Part shown: positions 60,486 through 64,000 of the stretch, piece after piece | How positions within the stretch are numbered: the first letter of the stretch is position 1 | Layout of the letters: every line of letters begins with the position of its first letter | Source: Aptenodytes patagonicus | Lineage: Eukaryota > Chordata > Aves > Sphenisciformes > Spheniscidae | DNA length: 64,000 bases | Direction of reading: 5' to 3' | Assembly (NCBI RefSeq): GCF_965638725.1 | Contig: NC_134949.1 | Span: 188,421,706-188,485,705 of the forward strand | The notes under the pieces: model-generated | What the model saw: only the letters and a program-made list of their open reading frames with translations | Databases searched by the model: none | Told to the model about the DNA's origin: nothing | Program-made: the position numbers and the translations under genes

Positions 60486-61831
60486 AGATAAGAAACTATG
60501 AAGCTTTCAAGTTGAGCATCTTAAGGCATTATATACCTGATTATACAATCTGCAGCCCTGTCACAACATCAAATCTTCAGAGACCAGAAGTAAGATTAAA
60601 ACTTTCTAAGCATCAGGGACGGAACAAGGAGCTTGCTGCACCTGTTTTACAGTCATGCATGTTAACAGAGTTTAAGGCCATGTTGACTTCTTACATATCA
60701 AAGACAACTCTGCTAACTGTGTGTGTGTGGAAACACTCTAATACTGAGATCCTAAGATGACATTGGCTCAATTGGCATAGGCAAAAAAACAGAAGGAAGC
60801 AAGCTGGTATCCATCCTGCTTTTCTTTGTTTTTACTGACAAATCAGGGAGGTTTTCTGCATGGTAAAAAGTAGAGAACTCTCACTTGCTGTCTTCTATGC
60901 AGTCTGGCAAATTTTTTGCACTTAATATTTTTATTTCTTATTTGAAGTATGAGAATCTATTTATTGATGTAGTGTCTCATGGCCCATAACCATTTCCAGA
61001 AACAGAAACTATATAACTGAAACCTCCACTGCTGCTTGTGAAAGATTAATGGCAGTAAGTGAATGCTATACTTATAAGTAGCTTAGTAACTTAGCTATTC
61101 ACTAAATGAATAGCAGTGTGACTGCTACATATTAAGAAAGGACAAATAAATTTGTCAACTGTGGCTTGACAGATATACTTGAACATACTGATCTAGCAGT
61201 TGTTCAGATTGGGGCATTTCTTGGAACCCTTTGAAACTAGGGTATGGATTGGGAGAAGCCAATCAACCCCCACATCTTACTGTGATACAAGGTTAAAAGA
61301 AGACAGTGCAACCTTGGCATCACCAGTTCAGTGGGACGGGTTTTATGCCTGTTGTCTAGATACTGTGCATTTTTCAAGAAGGTTAGAAACTCCTCGGGCT
61401 GAGGGCATGAAGCGATAGACTTCCATGCACATGATGACAATTATAATCACTAAATTAGTGAGTAAACAGTGTTTCTGCTTTTTTGATCAACTTTTACTAC
61501 TGAAGAAGGATCCCTGTCGGCATTTGGAAAGAAGAGCTGACAGAAGAGTTTTGGGGATATTGATCCCCAAAAGATAGATGAATATCCTTAACGTCCATTA
61601 TTTCCAAATTCTGTGTCATTTTATAATGACCATGCTGATTCTACCAATAGGATTAATATGAACAAATTTTAGAAGATTGCTTCTATATTAGTAACTCTTT
61701 ATAGCCAGTACAAGACAGTTAATGTTTTTAGGGACTGATTCTTATTGTAGATGCCTGAAGCATGTTAAATGAATCATGACACACAATTGCCTATTCTGTA
61801 AACTTAGAGGGCACACTTCAAGTGCACAAAC
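60486..61831. other. Unique DNA, no gene seen
   Basis: No supported element or exon. The frame at 60512-60760 has no recognisable domain. Confidence 0.5.
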
Positions 61832-62070
61832 ATAGAGTCATAGAGTAATTTGGATTAGAGGGGACCTGTGGGAGTTATATGGTTCAACATTGCTCAGCTT
61901 GCTCAGTTCGAGCTGAATTTTGAATATCTCCACATGTGGAGACTCCAGACCTGCTCTGGACAACTAGTTCCAGTGTTTGAACGTCCTCATGCTGAACACT
62001 GTTTTCCTAATATAGAATCAAAATTTCCCTCCTTGTAAACTGTACTTGTGCCTTTCATCTACCACTGTGC

Positions 62071-62211
62071 TGTCATGGTTTAACCCCAGTCAGCAACCAA
62101 GCACCACACAGCCACTTGCTCACCCTCCTCCCCCCTGTAGGATGGGGAAGAGGATTGGAAGAGCAAAAATAAGAAAACTCATAGGCTGAGATAAGAACAG
62201 TTTAATAACTG

Positions 62212-62258
<47 letters not shown>

Positions 62259-62675
62259 TGTAATGAAAAGGAAAACAACAACAAAGAGAGAGAGACAGGA
62301 ACAAAACCAAGGAAAAACAAGTGATGCAACTGCTCACCACCCGCCAACTGACACCCAGCCAGTCCCCGAGCAGCGATCGCTGCCCCCCGGCTAACTCCCC
62401 CCAGCTTATATACTGAGCATGACATCATATGGTATGGAATATCCCTTTGGCCAGTTTGGGTCAGCTGTGCTGGCTGTGCCCCCTCCCAGCTTCTTTTACA
62501 CATCCTCACTGACAGAGTATGGGAAGCTGAAAAGTCCTTGACTTAGTATAAACACTGCTTAGCAACAACTAAAACATCAGTGTGTTCTCACACTATTCTC
62601 ATGCTAAATCCAAAACACAGCACTGTACTAGCTACTAGGAAGAAAATTAACTTTATCCCAGCTGAAACCAGGACA
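62071..62675 (-). mobile_element. Solo LTR of an avian endogenous retrovirus
   Basis: A 605-bp minus-strand member of the 9550-10108 family with TG/CA ends. The flanks share only a 4-bp GTGC (62067-62070 and 62676-62679), against 5 bp for the other three copies. The host CR1 reads on correctly when one GTGC is removed. A pure (AAT)n tract (62216-62257) makes it longer than the other copies. The TATA box is present (cttatata on the plus strand at 62404). Confidence 0.85.
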
Positions 62676-62748
62676 GTGCACATCCCAAAACAGGCTGGCT
62701 ATATATTCTCTACATCCTCCCATAAAGTAGTTGAAGGCAGCAATAAGA

Positions 62749-63813
62749 CTGGACTTCAGTAAGGCCTTTGACACCGTCTCCCACAGCATTCTCCTCGAGA
62801 AGCTGGTGGCTCACGGCTTAGACAGGTGTACTCTGCGCTGGGTCAAAAACTGGCTGGACGGCCGGGCCCAGAGAGTTGTGGTGAATGGAGTTCAATCCAG
62901 TTGGCGGCCGGTCACGAGTGGTGTTCCCCAGGGCTCAGTACTGGGGCCGGTCTTGTTTAATATCTTTATCAACGATCTGGATGAGGGGATCGAGTGCACC
63001 CTCAGTAAGTTTGCAGATGACACCAAGTTGGGCGGGAGTGTTGATCTGCTTGAGGGTAGGAAGGCTCTGCAGAGGGACCTGGACAGGCTGGATCGATGGG
63101 CCCAGGCCAACTGTGTGAGTTTCAACAAGGCCAAGTTCCGGGTCCTGCACTTCGGCCACAACAACCCCATGCAGCGCTACAGGCTTGGGGAAGAGTGGCT
63201 GGAAAGTTGCCCAGCGGAAAAGGACCTGGGGGTGCTGGTTGACAGCCGGCTGAACATGAGCCAGCAGTGTGCCCAGGCAGCCAAGAAGGCCAATGGCATC
63301 CTGGCCTGTATCAGAAATAGTGTGGCCAGCAGGAGTAGGGAAGTGATCGTGGCCCTGTACTCGGCCCTGGTGAGGCCGCACCTCGACTACTGTGTTCAGT
63401 TTTGGGCCCCTCACTACAAGAAGGACATCGAGGTGCTGGAGTGTGTCCAGAGAAGGGCAACGAGGCTGGTGAGGGGTCTGGAGAACAAGTCTTATGAGGA
63501 GCGGCTGAGGGAGCTGGGGTTGTTTAGCCTGCAGAAAAGGAGGCTCAGGGGAGACCTCATCGCTCTCTACAACGACCTGAAAGGAGGTTGTAGCGAGGTG
63601 GGGGTCGGTCTCTTCTCCCAAGTAACTAGCGATAGGATGAGAGGAAATGGCCTCAAGTTGTGCCAGGGGAGGTTTAGATTGGACATGAGGAAAAATTTCT
63701 TTGCTGAAAGAGTGGTTAAACATTGGAAGAGGCTGCCCAGGGAAGTGGTTGAGTCCCCATCCCTGGAGGTATTTAAAAGACGTGTAGATGAGGCGCTTAG
63801 GGACATGGTTTAG
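62749..63813 (+). pseudogene. CR1 ORF2 remnant, open to the normal stop
   Basis: About 354 codons open without interruption, from the RT block [12 protein letters not shown] through [20 protein letters not shown] and [11 protein letters not shown] to the final [10 protein letters not shown]. The endonuclease and RT N-terminus are missing, so it cannot act. The open frame points to a recent insertion. Confidence 0.88.
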
Positions 63814-63900
63814 TGGGCATGGTGGTGTTGGGTTGACGGTTGGACTCGATGATCTTAGAGGTCTCTTCCAACTTTAATGATTCTATGATTCTATGATTCT
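62749..63900 (+). mobile_element. 5'-truncated CR1 LINE, group B
   Basis: Begins at 'ctggacttcag', the first RT catalytic block, and ends in three ATTCTATG-type repeats at 63879-63900. It lies inside the old minus-strand CR1. The host bases AAGA (or TAAGA, sharing the last T of the tail) occur on both sides (62745-62748 and 63901-63904), a short target-site duplication. Confidence 0.93.
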
Positions 63901-64000
63901 AAGATACCCTCTGGCTTCTAGAATAAACCCAGTCTTCACAGTCACTACCTCTACATAATGTGCTCCAGGTCCCAATCGTCTTGGTGACCTTCCATTGGAT

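Larger units (their letters stand above)
61832..64000 (-). mobile_element. Old CR1 LINE, minus strand, broken by two insertions; runs off the window
   Basis: Pieces: 61832-62070 (3' end with 'agagtcatagagtaat' and 'gttccagtgtttga'), 62676-62748 ('cctcccataaagtagttgaaggcagcaataaga') and 63901-64000 ('ctccaggtcccaatc', 'ggtgaccttccattgga'), in the order expected of a minus-strand CR1 end and ORF2 C-terminal region. The insertions are a solo LTR (62071-62675) and a CR1-B (62749-63900). No frame survives. Confidence 0.8.

Overview
The window is nuclear DNA from a bird. It is AT-rich, shows no intact host protein gene I can recognise, and is built largely of chicken-repeat-1 (CR1) LINEs of several ages whose 3' ends carry the diagnostic ATTCTATG tail. 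It also holds avian LTRs, traces of ancient CR1 and MIR-like SINEs, and one ribosomal-protein retrocopy. The species cannot be read from the sequence. I name CR1 groups A to E only by resemblance within this window.

Layout. 1-9.5 kb: unique DNA with a MIR-like SINE, a CR1-A tail and an ancient CR1. 9.5-25 kb: a solo LTR, CR1-C, CR1-A and CR1-D fragments, a second solo LTR, and an old repeat that I cannot name (22.0-23.7 kb), with a second copy at 27.4-28.2 kb. 25-33 kb: mostly unique DNA, a MIR-like SINE and a third solo LTR. 33-42.3 kb: a dense block of minus-strand CR1, including a CR1-B nested in an older CR1-A and a chimeric insertion in which a CR1-B is fused, through a 30-bp out-of-order CR1 piece, to the poly(A) tail of a full-length RPL5 retrocopy. 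45.9-51.2 kb: a CR1-C fragment followed by a full-length plus-strand CR1-B with both ORFs open. 54.2-58.1 kb: an old CR1 broken by a 1.38-kb LTR and by a young CR1-B. 59.2-60.5 kb: an ancient CR1 holding a (GAGAG)n tract. 61.8-64 kb: an old CR1 broken by a fourth solo LTR and another CR1-B.

How the parts work together. The full-length CR1 at 46.76-51.23 kb has a GC-rich 5' region, an ORF1 (Cys-rich start, coiled coil, SGNH-esterase-like domain) and an ORF2 (APE-type endonuclease and reverse transcriptase with all core motifs). It is the only candidate autonomous element here; the other CR1-B copies are 5'-truncated products of such elements. The closest relative of the full-length copy in the window is the CR1 part of the RPL5 chimera. 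This makes the chimera the most interesting feature: it looks like CR1 reverse transcriptase switching template from its own RNA onto a spliced, polyadenylated host mRNA.
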